NCBI GenBank assembly: GCA_944472155.2
Contig: OX235279.1
Coordinates: forward strand, 55,959,564-56,023,563
DNA from: Trichobilharzia szidati
Taxonomy: Eukaryota > Platyhelminthes > Trematoda > Strigeidida > Schistosomatidae
Length of the DNA: 64,000 nucleotides
Direction: 5' to 3'
In this document: in pieces, positions 1 to 14,200 of the stretch
Layout of the letters: the number at the start of each line of letters is the position of its first letter
Position numbering within the stretch: position 1 is the first letter of the stretch
Translations under genes and position numbers: made by a program
Notes under the pieces: model-generated
What the model was told of the DNA's origin: nothing
What the model saw: only the letters and a program-made list of their open reading frames with translations
Databases searched by the model: none

Positions 1-1253
1 TTATTATTCAAATTGCCAAATCCTACTTAGCTTTTACAATGTGCTATTGTGTAGAAACAGATACGAAATCCTATGAATGACTAAAGTAACAGGCGGATAA
101 TTCTATAGTAAATATCCATCCCACTAGCTTAACATGCATTGATCCGAATCCACTTATTACAAAAGCACATAGTATAGCGACGCACTGAAAAAGTCTAGAG
201 GAAGTAGAAATCAAGAGTATATTAAACATTTCATCAATTTACAAAAGAATATTTTGATGAAGGGTATTGGCCTTAGTTTAACCGAGTGATATTTCCACTG
301 ATTTCATATTCGACAACCTCCGTATACCTGAAAAAATAGAGCACATGTAAGCACTAGCACAACACGAAGTTATGAAAGATAATTCCACATATTAGCATAC
401 ACTATGAATACACTGATTCTGTTAATACTAAGTAACATCTCATGCAAATAAATATATCTGCAGTCCACAGCTGGTTTTTTGATATTGGCACCGTGTGCAT
501 AAATAGACTTCATATGTTTTCCGGTATTAGAGGCTTATACGCAAATTCCAAGACAACCTCTGAACATCTATATTATTTGGGAATCTTTCTCCTATTAAGA
601 TTACTTGCAGATCAACTTCACACTAGATACATTTACATTAAATGAAGTATTGCAAATGTGTAGCTTAGAAATCGGTCCGAAATCTCAGTAATGTCCAGTG
701 AGCATAGCTTTATGAATCCTACAGAAATTACATTCTCATATCCAGTAAACTATGGCCATCAGATATGAAGTACATACGTCTCAACTCTAAAAAGTTATGC
801 AGAGTGTTAACAGAATAGAGAAATACTTAATATATTGTAAGGTACACAGACCTGTTGTGTTGATGAGAATAACAATGCCACATAATGCAACCTAAACTTT
901 CAGTCGTGATGCGGCATCTGTACAGCTTCATGTTAATGAAAATATAAGGAGAAATACATCTCCACTATTGGTGATCAAAAACATTGCAACATTAAGTTTA
1001 CAGTGTCAGTGGGAATGGCATAACAGACAGTAGATTGATAATAATAATAATAAAGCTGAATAGATTTAGTTCTCATAATCACCACGATTCATGTGTATAA
1101 TCATGCCACGTATTAAATTAATCTAATAATAATATATTCCCACGTTTGGAACATGAGGGACGCCAGTGTGCAAGCATCATCAATATGATAAATCCCATAT
1201 ACGATTAGTAGGCATATTTAATAATAATAAATATAATAAAATACATATGTAGG
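1..1253. other. AT-rich unique flank, no gene seen
   Basis: I see no domain, no convincing exon and no mobile-element end here. The longest frame (67 codons at 442-645) has no recognisable features. Short ATA/AAT runs lie near 1038-1055 and 1219-1240. The sequence shows no similarity to the macrosatellite beyond the gap. Confidence 0.6.
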
Positions 1254-1753
1254 NNNNNNNNNNNNNNNNNNNNNNNNNNNNNNNNNNNNNNNNNNNNNNN
1301 NNNNNNNNNNNNNNNNNNNNNNNNNNNNNNNNNNNNNNNNNNNNNNNNNNNNNNNNNNNNNNNNNNNNNNNNNNNNNNNNNNNNNNNNNNNNNNNNNNNN
1401 NNNNNNNNNNNNNNNNNNNNNNNNNNNNNNNNNNNNNNNNNNNNNNNNNNNNNNNNNNNNNNNNNNNNNNNNNNNNNNNNNNNNNNNNNNNNNNNNNNNN
1501 NNNNNNNNNNNNNNNNNNNNNNNNNNNNNNNNNNNNNNNNNNNNNNNNNNNNNNNNNNNNNNNNNNNNNNNNNNNNNNNNNNNNNNNNNNNNNNNNNNNN
1601 NNNNNNNNNNNNNNNNNNNNNNNNNNNNNNNNNNNNNNNNNNNNNNNNNNNNNNNNNNNNNNNNNNNNNNNNNNNNNNNNNNNNNNNNNNNNNNNNNNNN
1701 NNNNNNNNNNNNNNNNNNNNNNNNNNNNNNNNNNNNNNNNNNNNNNNNNNNNN
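1254..1753. other. Assembly gap of 500 N
   Basis: Exactly 500 unknown bases, a round size usual for a gap of unestimated length. Satellite sequence begins at once on its right side (1754-1755), so the true left end of the array and its copy number are unknown. Confidence 0.98.
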
Positions 1754-1824
1754 TGTCGAGAATTTTGACCAAGTATTAATAATCAGTGATACATATCCAT
1801 TTTTTATTTATTAATAAGGATTTC

Positions 1825-2202
1825 CTATGCATCAGCTAACATCACGCCTTCATGTCTGTTCAAACTGTTAGTATCTAGAATTTTATGGTTAGACGTATTT
1901 TCAAAATTATGGTGTTTAGGATTAGAGTTTAGTAGAAGCACCCTGTCGAACTTATTGCTTTGCCTTCTTTCTGAAGATTGAGCTGCTTTATTCGACCTAC
2001 TGGAGTTGTCAGGTGACTCGACAGCTACAGATTTAGGATATGCATTCTGTTGCAGACAACGGAGAGTGAAAACACGAAGATTGTACCAGTTACACAGTTC
2101 CTTTGTTAATTTAATTCGATTGCAAAATAATTCAAATGAACTGTCGTCAAGATTTGACAGAATAGTTCTAAAATATTTGGGCACCGAGTGAGAAGTAGAC
2201 AT
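1825..2202 (-). CDS. Satellite-unit ORF, 125 aa, unknown function (left-arm representative)
   Basis: One of 33 left-arm copies; the others lie at this position plus 787n, up to 27009-27386. The start is ATG (starting MSTSHSVP) and the stop is TAG. I do not recognise the protein. Residues 8-55 look helix-prone and contain C27, C37 and C49. Residues 60-125 are rich in Asn, Ser and His and look disordered. There is no signal peptide and no membrane segment. Some copies read TTG-CAA before the ATG, which only appears to add two residues; I keep the ATG. All left-arm copies encode the same protein despite silent changes at codons 58 (TCC/TCT) and 60 (GCT/GCA in the fourth unit). Either this is a real gene amplified about 41-fold or a satellite that happens to hold a frame. 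The silent bias favours coding. Confidence 0.5.
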   Translation of the reverse strand: MSTSHSVPKYFRTILSNLDDSSFELFCNRIKLTKELCNWYNLRVFTLRCLQQNAYPKSVAVESPDNSSRSNKAAQSSERRQSNKFDRVLLLNSNPKHHNFENTSNHKILDTNSLNRHEGVMLADA

Positions 2203-5200
2203 TTGTGAAAAATTATATTTGTAAAATCTCAGCGAGATTGAAATGAGTAATTACAACGTTTCGTTCGGCAATCTGGTCCGAACTTCTTCACGGAAATTAA
2301 TCGAAATTAACATAACAGAGGTTTATATATAAAAAGGAAGATCACTTGTTTTTAAAAACTGTCCATTCATGAGTCATTCAACAAGTATAATAAACAAAAT
2401 TTTATCAGCTGTGATCAAAATTTGACCTTGGACTTACAAATATTGGTCTACCTTTGTTAAACACTTTAAACAGAGTGTGTATGTGGGTAAACAGTTGTAG
2501 TTGTAAGACATTTCTTACGTCTCCATAAGAAGATATGGACAGTCGAGAATTTTGACCAAGTATTAATAATCAGTGATACATATCCATTTTTTATTTATTA
2601 ATAAGGATTTCCTATGCATCAGCTAACATCACGCCTTCATGTCTGTTCAAACTGTTAGTATCTAGAATTTTATGGTTAGACGTATTTTCAAAATTATGGT
2701 GTTTAGGATTAGAGTTTAGTAGAAGCACCCTGTCGAACTTATTGCTTTGCCTTCTTTCTGAAGATTGAGCTGCTTTATTCGACCTACTGGAGTTGTCAGG
2801 TGACTCGACAGCTACAGATTTAGGATATGCATTCTGTTGCAGACAACGGAGAGTGAAAACACGAAGATTGTACCAGTTACACAGTTCCTTTGTTAATTTA
2901 ATTCGATTGCAAAATAATTCAAATGAACTGTCGTCAAGATTTGACAGAATAGTTCTAAAATATTTGGGCACCGAGTGAGAAGTAGACATTTGCAAAAAAT
3001 TATATTTGTAAAATCTCAGCGAGATTGAAATGAGTAATTACAACGTTTCGTTCGGCAATCTGGTCCGAACTTCTTCACGGAAATTAATCGAAATTAACAT
3101 AACAGAGGTTTATATATAAAAAGGAAGATCACTTGTTTTTAAAAACTGTCCATTCATGAGTCATTCAACAAGTATAATAAACAAAATTTTATCAGCTGTG
3201 ATCAAAATTTGACCTTGGACTTACAAATATTGGTCTACCTTTGTTAAACACTTTAAACAGAGTGTGTATGTGGGTAAACAGTTGTAGTTGTAAGACATTT
3301 CTTACGTCTCCATAAGAAGATATGGACAGTCGAGAATTTTGACCAAGTATTAATAATCAGTGATACATATCCATTTTTTATTTATTAATAAGGATTTCCT
3401 ATGCATCAGCTAACATCACGCCTTCATGTCTGTTCAAACTGTTAGTATCTAGAATTTTATGGTTAGACGTATTTTCAAAATTATGGTGTTTAGGATTAGA
3501 GTTTAGTAGAAGCACCCTGTCGAACTTATTGCTTTGCCTTCTTTCTGAAGATTGAGCTGCTTTATTCGACCTACTGGAGTTGTCAGGTGACTCGACAGCT
3601 ACGGATTTAGGATATGCATTCTGTTGCAGACAACGGAGAGTGAAAACACGAAGATTGTACCAGTTACACAGTTCCTTTGTTAATTTAATTCGATTGCAAA
3701 ATAATTCAAATGAACTGTCGTCAAGATTTGACAGAATAGTTCTAAAATATTTGGGCACCGAGTGAGAAGTAGACATTTGCAAAAAATTATATTTGTAAAA
3801 TCTCAGCGAGATTGAAATGAGTAATTACAACGTTTCGTTCGGCAATCTGGTCCGAACTTCTTCAGGGAAATTAATCGAAATTAACATAACAGAGGTTTAT
3901 ATATAAAAAGGAAGATCACTTGTTTTTAAAAACTGTCCATTCATGAGTCATTCAACAAGTATAATAAACAAAATTTTATCAGCTGTGATCAAAATTTGAC
4001 CTTGGACTTACAAATATTGGTCTACCTTTGTTAAACACTTTAAACAGAGTGTGTATGTGGGTAAACAGTTGTAGTTGTAAGACATTTCTTACGTCTCCAT
4101 AAGAAGATATGGACAGTCGAGAATTTTGACCAAGTATTAATAATCAGTGATACATATCCATTTTTTATTTATTAATAAGGATTTCCTATGCATCAGCTAA
4201 CATCACGCCTTCATGTCTGTTCAAACTGTTAGTATCTAGAATTTTATGGTTAGACGTATTTTCAAAATTATGGTGTTTAGGATTAGAGTTTAGTAGAAGC
4301 ACCCTGTCGAACTTATTGCTTTGCCTTCTTTCTGAAGATTGAGCTGCTTTATTCGACCTACTGGAGTTGTCAGGTGACTCGACTGCTACAGATTTAGGAT
4401 ATGCATTCTGTTGCAGACAACGGAGAGTGAAAACACGAAGATTGTACCAGTTACACAGTTCCTTTGTTAATTTAATTCGATTGCAAAATAATTCAAATGA
4501 ACTGTCGTCAAGATTTGACAGAATAGTTCTAAAATATTTGGGCACCGAGTGAGAAGTAGACATTTGTGAAAAATTATATTTGTAAAATCTCAGCGAGATT
4601 GAAATGAGTAATTACAACGTTTCGTTCGGCAATCTGGTCCGAACTTCTTCACGGAAATTAATCGAAATTAACATAACAGAGGTTTATATATAAAAAGGAA
4701 GATCACTTGTTTTTAAAAACTGTCCATTCATGAGTCATTCAACAAGTATAATAAACAAAATTTTATCAGCTGTGATCAAAATTTGACCTTGGACTTACAA
4801 ATATTGGTCTACCTTTGTTAAACACTTTAAACAGAGTGTGTATGTGGGTAAACAGTTGTAGTTGTAAGACATTTCTTACGTCTCCATAAGAAGATATGGA
4901 CAGTCGAGAATTTTGACCAAGTATTAATAATCAGTGATACATATCCATTTTTTATTTATTAATAAGGATTTCCTATGCATCAGCTAACATCACGCCTTCA
5001 TGTCTGTTCAAACTGTTAGTATCTAGAATTTTATGGTTAGACGTATTTTCAAAATTATGGTGTTTAGGATTAGAGTTTAGTAGAAGCACCCTGTCGAACT
5101 TATTGCTTTGCCTTCTTTCTGAAGATTGAGCTGCTTTATTCGACCTACTGGAGTTGTCAGGTGACTCGACAGCTACGGATTTAGGATATGCATTCTGTTG

Positions 5201-8200
5201 CAGACAACGGAGAGTGAAAACACGAAGATTGTACCAGTTACACAGTTCCTTTGTTAATTTAATTCGATTGCAAAATAATTCAAATGAACTGTCGTCAAGA
5301 TTTGACAGAATAGTTCTAAAATATTTGGGCACCGAGTGAGAAGTAGACATTTGCAAAAAATTATATTTGTAAAATCTCAGCGAGATTGAAATGAGTAATT
5401 ACAACGTTTCGTTCGGCAATCTGGTCCGAACTTCTTCACGGAAATTAATCGAAATTAACATAACAGAGGTTTATATATAAAAAGGAAGATCACTTGTTTT
5501 TAAAAACTGTCCATTCATGAGTCATTCAACAAGTATAATAAACAAAATTTTATCAGCTGTGATCAAAATTTGACCTTGGACTTACAAATATTGGTCTACC
5601 TTTGTTAAACACTTTAAACAGAGTGTGTATGTGGGTAAACAGTTGTAGTTGTAAGACATTTCTTACGTCTCCATAAGAAGATATGGACAGTCGAGAATTT
5701 TGACCAAGTATTAATAATCAGTGATACATATCCATTTTTTATTTATTAATAAGGATTTCCTATGCATCAGCTAACATCACGCCTTCATGTCTGTTCAAAC
5801 TGTTAGTATCTAGAATTTTATGGTTAGACGTATTTTCAAAATTATGGTGTTTAGGATTAGAGTTTAGTAGAAGCACCCTGTCGAACTTATTGCTTTGCCT
5901 TCTTTCTGAAGATTGAGCTGCTTTATTCGACCTACTGGAGTTGTCAGGTGACTCGACAGCTACGGATTTAGGATATGCATTCTGTTGCAGACAACGGAGA
6001 GTGAAAACACGAAGATTGTACCAGTTACACAGTTCCTTTGTTAATTTAATTCGATTGCAAAATAATTCAAATGAACTGTCGTCAAGATTTGACAGAATAG
6101 TTCTAAAATATTTGGGCACCGAGTGAGAAGTAGACATTTGTGAAAAATTATATTTGTAAAATCTCAGCGAGATTGAAATGAGTAATTACAACGTTTCGTT
6201 CGGCAATCTGGTCCGAACTTCTTCACGGAAATTAATCGAAATTAACATAACAGAGGTTTATATATAAAAAGGAAGATCACTTGTTTTTAAAAACTGTCCA
6301 TTCATGAGTCATTCAACAAGTATAATAAACAAAATTTTATCAGCTGTGATCAAAATTTGACCTTGGACTTACAAATATTGGTCTACCTTTGTTAAACACT
6401 TTAAACAGAGTGTGTATGTGGGTAAACAGTTGTAGTTGTAAGACATTTCTTACGTCTCCATAAGAAGATATGGACAGTCGAGAATTTTGACCAAGTATTA
6501 ATAATCAGTGATACATATCCATTTTTTATTTATTAATAAGGATTTCCTATGCATCAGCTAACATCACGCCTTCATGTCTGTTCAAACTGTTAGTATCTAG
6601 AATTTTATGGTTAGACGTATTTTCAAAATTATGGTGTTTAGGATTAGAGTTTAGTAGAAGCACCCTGTCGAACTTATTGCTTTGCCTTCTTTCTGAAGAT
6701 TGAGCTGCTTTATTCGACCTACTGGAGTTGTCAGGTGACTCGACAGCTACGGATTTAGGATATGCATTCTGTTGCAGACAACGGAGAGTGAAAACACGAA
6801 GATTGTACCAGTTACACAGTTCCTTTGTTAATTTAATTCGATTGCAAAATAATTCAAATGAACTGTCGTCAAGATTTGACAGAATAGTTCTAAAATATTT
6901 GGGCACCGAGTGAGAAGTAGACATTTGTAAAAAATTATATTTGTAAAATCTCAGCGAGATTGAAATGAGTAATTACAACGTTTCGTTCGGCAATCTGGTC
7001 CGAACTTCTTCACGGAAATTAATCGAAATTAACATAACAGAGGTTTATATATAAAAAGGAAGATCACTTGTTTTTAAAAACTGTCCATTCATGAGTCATT
7101 CAACAAGTATAATAAACAAAATTTTATCAGCTGTGATCAAAATTTGACCTTGGACTTACAAATATTGGTCTACCTTTGTTAAACATTTTAAACAGAGTGT
7201 GTATGTGGGTAAACAGTTGTAGTTGTAAGACATTTCTTACGTCTCCATAAGAAGATATGGACAGTCGAGAATTTTGACCAAGTATTAATAATCAGTGATA
7301 CATATCCATTTTTTATTTATTAATAAGGATTTCCTATGCATCAGCTAACATCACGCCTTCATGTCTGTTCAAACTGTTAGTATCTAGAATTTTATGGTTA
7401 GACGTATTTTCAAAATTATGGTGTTTAGGATTAGAGTTTAGTAGAAGCACCCTGTCGAACTTATTGCTTTGCCTTCTTTCTGAAGATTGAGCTGCTTTAT
7501 TCGACCTACTGGAGTTGTCAGGTGACTCGACAGCTACGGATTTAGGATATGCATTCTGTTGCAGACAACGGAGAGTGAAAACACGAAGATTGTACCAGTT
7601 ACACAGTTCCTTTGTTAATTTAATTCGATTGCAAAATAATTCAAATGAACTGTCGTCAAGATTTGACAGAATAGTTCTAAAATATTTGGGCACCGAGTGA
7701 GAAGTAGACATTTGTAAAAAATTATATTTGTAAAATCTCAGCGAGATTGAAATGAGTAATTACAACGTTTCGTTCGGCAATCTGGTCCGAACTTCTTCAC
7801 GGAAATTAATCGAAATTAACATAACAGAGGTTTATATATAAAAAGGAAGATCACTTGTTTTTAAAAACTGTCCATTCATGAGTCATTCAACAAGTATAAT
7901 AAACAAAATTTTATCAGCTGTGATCAAAATTTGACCTTGGACTTACAAATATTGGTCTACCTTTGTTAAACACTTTAAACAGAGTGTGTATGTGGGTAAA
8001 CAGTTGTAGTTGTAAGACATTTCTTACGTCTCCATAAGAAGATATGGACAGTCGAGAATTTTGACCAAGTATTAATAATCAGTGATACATATCCATTTTT
8101 TATTTATTAATAAGGATTTCCTATGCATCAGCTAACATCACGCCTTCATGTCTGTTCAAACTGTTAGTATCTAGAATTTTATGGTTAGACGTATTTTCAA

Positions 8201-11200
8201 AATTATGGTGTTTAGGATTAGAGTTTAGTAGAAGCACCCTGTCGAACTTATTGCTTTGCCTTCTTTCTGAAGATTGAGCTGCTTTATTCGACCTACTGGA
8301 GTTGTCAGGTGACTCGACAGCTACGGATTTAGGATATGCATTCTGTTGCAGACAACGGAGAGTGAAAACACGAAGATTGTACCAGTTACACAGTTCCTTT
8401 GTTAATTTAATTCGATTGCAAAATAATTCAAATGAACTGTCGTCAAGATTTGACAGAATAGTTCTAAAATATTTGGGCACCGAGTGAGAAGTAGACATTT
8501 GTAAAAAATTATATTTGTAAAATCTCAGCGAGATTGAAATGAGTAATTACAACGTTTCGTTCGGCAATCTGGTCCGAACTTCTTCAGGGAAATTAATCGA
8601 AATTAACATAACAGAGGTTTATATATAAAAAGGAAGATCACTTGTTTTTAAAAACTGTCCATTCATGAGTCATTCAACAAGTATAATAAACAAAATTTTA
8701 TCAGCTGTGATCAAAATTTGACCTTGGACTTACAAATATTGGTCTACCTTTGTTAAACACTTTAAACAGAGTGTGTATGTGGGTAAACAGTTGTAGTTGT
8801 AAGACATTTCTTACGTCTCCATAAGAAGATATGGACAGTCGAGAATTTTGACCAAGTATTAATAATCAGTGATACATATCCATTTTTTATTTATTAATAA
8901 GGATTTCCTATGCATCAGCTAACATCACGCCTTCATGTCTGTTCAAACTGTTAGTATCTAGAATTTTATGGTTAGACGTATTTTCAAAATTATGGTGTTT
9001 AGGATTAGAGTTTAGTAGAAGCACCCTGTCGAACTTATTGCTTTGCCTTCTTTCTGAAGATTGAGCTGCTTTATTCGACCTACTGGAGTTGTCAGGTGAC
9101 TCGACAGCTACGGATTTAGGATATGCATTCTGTTGCAGACAACGGAGAGTGAAAACACGAAGATTGTACCAGTTACACAGTTCCTTTGTTAATTTAATTC
9201 GATTGCAAAATAATTCAAATGAACTGTCGTCAAGATTTGACAGAATAGTTCTAAAATATTTGGGCACCGAGTGAGAAGTAGACATTTGTAAAAAATTATA
9301 TTTGTAAAATCTCAGCGAGATTGAAATGAGTAATTACAACGTTTCGTTCGGCAATCTGGTCCGAACTTCTTCACGGAAATTAATCGAAATTAACATAACA
9401 GAGGTTTATATATAAAAAGGAAGATCACTTGTTTTTAAAAACTGTCCATTCATGAGTCATTCAACAAGTATAATAAACAAAATTTTATCAGCTGTGATCA
9501 AAATTTGACCTTGGACTTACAAATATTGGTCTACCTTTGTTAAACACTTTAAACAGAGTGTGTATGTGGGTAAACAGTTGTAGTTGTAAGACATTTCTTA
9601 CGTCTCCATAAGAAGATATGGACAGTCGAGAATTTTGACCAAGTATTAATAATCAGTGATACATATCCATTTTTTATTTATTAATAAGGATTTCCTATGC
9701 ATCAGCTAACATCACGCCTTCATGTCTGTTCAAACTGTTAGTATCTAGAATTTTATGGTTAGACGTATTTTCAAAATTATGGTGTTTAGGATTAGAGTTT
9801 AGTAGAAGCACCCTGTCGAACTTATTGCTTTGCCTTCTTTCTGAAGATTGAGCTGCTTTATTCGACCTACTGGAGTTGTCAGGTGACTCGACAGCTACGG
9901 ATTTAGGATATGCATTCTGTTGCAGACAACGGAGAGTGAAAACACGAAGATTGTACCAGTTACACAGTTCCTTTGTTAATTTAATTCGATTGCAAAATAA
10001 TTCAAATGAACTGTCGTCAAGATTTGACAGAATAGTTCTAAAATATTTGGGCACCGAGTGAGAAGTAGACATTTGTGAAAAATTATATTTGTAAAATCTC
10101 AGCGAGATTGAAATGAGTAATTACAACGTTTCGTTCGGCAATCTGGTCCGAACTTCTTCACGGAAATTAATCGAAATTAACATAACAGAGGTTTATATAT
10201 AAAAAGGAAGATCACTTGTTTTTAAAAACTGTCCATTCATGAGTCATTCAACAAGTATAATAAACAAAATTTTATCAGCTGTGATCAAAATTTGACCTTG
10301 GACTTACAAATATTGGTCTACCTTTGTTAAACACTTTAAACAGAGTGTGTATGTGGGTAAACAGTTGTAGTTGTAAGACATTTCTTACGTCTCCATAAGA
10401 AGATATGGACAGTCGAGAATTTTGACCAAGTATTAATAATCAGTGATACATATCCATTTTTTATTTATTAATAAGGATTTCCTATGCATCAGCTAACATC
10501 ACGCCTTCATGTCTGTTCAAACTGTTAGTATCTAGAATTTTATGGTTAGACGTATTTTCAAAATTATGGTGTTTAGGATTAGAGTTTAGTAGAAGCACCC
10601 TGTCGAACTTATTGCTTTGCCTTCTTTCTGAAGATTGAGCTGCTTTATTCGACCTACTGGAGTTGTCAGGTGACTCGACAGCTACAGATTTAGGATATGC
10701 ATTCTGTTGCAGACAACGGAGAGTGAAAACACGAAGATTGTACCAGTTACACAGTTCCTTTGTTAATTTAATTCGATTGCAAAATAATTCAAATGAACTG
10801 TCGTCAAGATTTGACAGAATAGTTCTAAAATATTTGGGCACCGAGTGAGAAGTAGACATTTGTGAAAAATTATATTTGTAAAATCTCAGCGAGATTGAAA
10901 TGAGTAATTACAACGTTTCGTTCGGCAATCTGGTCCGAACTTCTTCACGGAAATTAATCGAAATTAACATAACAGAGGTTTATATATAAAAAGGAAGATC
11001 ACTTGTTTTTAAAAACTGTCCATTCATGAGTCATTCAACAAGTATAATAAACAAAATTTTATCAGCTGTGATCAAAATTTGACCTTGGACTTACAAATAT
11101 TGGTCTACCTTTGTTAAACACTTTAAACAGAGTGTGTATGTGGGTAAACAGTTGTAGTTGTAAGACATTTCTTACGTCTCCATAAGAAGATATGGACAGT

Positions 11201-14200
11201 CGAGAATTTTGACCAAGTATTAATAATCAGTGATACATATCCATTTTTTATTTATTAATAAGGATTTCCTATGCATCAGCTAACATCACGCCTTCATGTC
11301 TGTTCAAACTGTTAGTATCTAGAATTTTATGGTTAGACGTATTTTCAAAATTATGGTGTTTAGGATTAGAGTTTAGTAGAAGCACCCTGTCGAACTTATT
11401 GCTTTGCCTTCTTTCTGAAGATTGAGCTGCTTTATTCGACCTACTGGAGTTGTCAGGTGACTCGACAGCTACAGATTTAGGATATGCATTCTGTTGCAGA
11501 CAACGGAGAGTGAAAACACGAAGATTGTACCAGTTACACAGTTCCTTTGTTAATTTAATTCGATTGCAAAATAATTCAAATGAACTGTCGTCAAGATTTG
11601 ACAGAATAGTTCTAAAATATTTGGGCACCGAGTGAGAAGTAGACATTTGTGAAAAATTATATTTGTAAAATCTCAGCGAGATTGAAATGAGTAATTACAA
11701 CGTTTCGTTCGGCAATCTGGTCCGAACTTCTTCACGGAAATTAATCGAAATTAACATAACAGAGGTTTATATATAAAAAGGAAGATCACTTGTTTTTAAA
11801 AACTGTCCATTCATGAGTCATTCAACAAGTATAATAAACAAAATTTTATCAGCTGTGATCAAAATTTGACCTTGGACTTACAAATATTGGTCTACCTTTG
11901 TTAAACACTTTAAACAGAGTGTGTATGTGGGTAAACAGTTGTAGTTGTAAGACATTTCTTACGTCTCCATAAGAAGATATGGACAGTCGAGAATTTTGAC
12001 CAAGTATTAATAATCAGTGATACATATCCATTTTTTATTTATTAATAAGGATTTCCTATGCATCAGCTAACATCACGCCTTCATGTCTGTTCAAACTGTT
12101 AGTATCTAGAATTTTATGGTTAGACGTATTTTCAAAATTATGGTGTTTAGGATTAGAGTTTAGTAGAAGCACCCTGTCGAACTTATTGCTTTGCCTTCTT
12201 TCTGAAGATTGAGCTGCTTTATTCGACCTACTGGAGTTGTCAGGTGACTCGACAGCTACGGATTTAGGATATGCATTCTGTTGCAGACAACGGAGAGTGA
12301 AAACACGAAGATTGTACCAGTTACACAGTTCCTTTGTTAATTTAATTCGATTGCAAAATAATTCAAATGAACTGTCGTCAAGATTTGACAGAATAGTTCT
12401 AAAATATTTGGGCACCGAGTGAGAAGTAGACATTTGTGAAAAATTATATTTGTAAAATCTCAGCGAGATTGAAATGAGTAATTACAACGTTTCGTTCGGC
12501 AATCTGGTCCGAACTTCTTCACGGAAATTAATCGAAATTAACATAACAGAGGTTTATATATAAAAAGGAAGATCACTTGTTTTTAAAAACTGTCCATTCA
12601 TGAGTCATTCAACAAGTATAATAAACAAAATTTTATCAGCTGTGATCAAAATTTGACCTTGGACTTACAAATATTGGTCTACCTTTGTTAAACACTTTAA
12701 ACAGAGTGTGTATGTGGGTAAACAGTTGTAGTTGTAAGACATTTCTTACGTCTCCATAAGAAGATATGGACAGTCGAGAATTTTGACCAAGTATTAATAA
12801 TCAGTGATACATATCCATTTTTTATTTATTAATAAGGATTTCCTATGCATCAGCTAACATCACGCCTTCATGTCTGTTCAAACTGTTAGTATCTAGAATT
12901 TTATGGTTAGACGTATTTTCAAAATTATGGTGTTTAGGATTAGAGTTTAGTAGAAGCACCCTGTCGAACTTATTGCTTTGCCTTCTTTCTGAAGATTGAG
13001 CTGCTTTATTCGACCTACTGGAGTTGTCAGGTGACTCGACAGCTACGGATTTAGGATATGCATTCTGTTGCAGACAACGGAGAGTGAAAACACGAAGATT
13101 GTACCAGTTACACAGTTCCTTTGTTAATTTAATTCGATTGCAAAATAATTCAAATGAACTGTCGTCAAGATTTGACAGAATAGTTCTAAAATATTTGGGC
13201 ACCGAGTGAGAAGTAGACATTTGTGAAAAATTATATTTGTAAAATCTCAGCGAGATTGAAATGAGTAATTACAACGTTTCGTTCGGCAATCTGGTCCGAA
13301 CTTCTTCACGGAAATTAATCGAAATTAACATAACAGAGGTTTATATATAAAAAGGAAGATCACTTGTTTTTAAAAACTGTCCATTCATGAGTCATTCAAC
13401 AAGTATAATAAACAAAATTTTATCAGCTGTGATCAAAATTTGACCTTGGACTTACAAATATTGGTCTACCTTTGTTAAACACTTTAAACAGAGTGTGTAT
13501 GTGGGTAAACAGTTGTAGTTGTAAGACATTTCTTACGTCTCCATAAGAAGATATGGACAGTCGAGAATTTTGACCAAGTATTAATAATCAGTGATACATA
13601 TCCATTTTTTATTTATTAATAAGGATTTCCTATGCATCAGCTAACATCACGCCTTCATGTCTGTTCAAACTGTTAGTATCTAGAATTTTATGGTTAGACG
13701 TATTTTCAAAATTATGGTGTTTAGGATTAGAGTTTAGTAGAAGCACCCTGTCGAACTTATTGCTTTGCCTTCTTTCTGAAGATTGAGCTGCTTTATTCGA
13801 CCTACTGGAGTTGTCAGGTGACTCGACAGCTACGGATTTAGGATATGCATTCTGTTGCAGACAACGGAGAGTGAAAACACGAAGATTGTACCAGTTACAC
13901 AGTTCCTTTGTTAATTTAATTCGATTGCAAAATAATTCAAATGAACTGTCGTCAAGATTTGACAGAATAGTTCTAAAATATTTGGGCACCGAGTGAGAAG
14001 TAGACATTTGCAAAAAATTATATTTGTAAAATCTCAGCGAGATTGAAATGAGTAATTACAACGTTTCGTTCGGCAATCTGGTCCGAACTTCTTCACGGAA
14101 ATTAATCGAAATTAACATAACAGAGGTTTATATATAAAAAGGAAGATCACTTGTTTTTAAAAACTGTCCATTCATGAGTCATTCAACAAGTATAATAAAC

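Noticed and set aside
1218..1772. 184-codon minus-strand frame
   Set aside because: It is made almost entirely of the N gap; not sequence evidence.
2006..2191. 61-codon frame antisense to the satellite ORF, repeated in every unit
   Set aside because: It lies wholly inside the 125-codon frame, lacks its own promoter-like signals, and its repeated presence follows from unit identity. The longer frame has the TATA and AATAAA context.
2996..2998. Start two codons upstream in some satellite copies
   Set aside because: The upstream codon is TTG, not ATG, and depends on a single variable base. The ATG is constant in all full copies.
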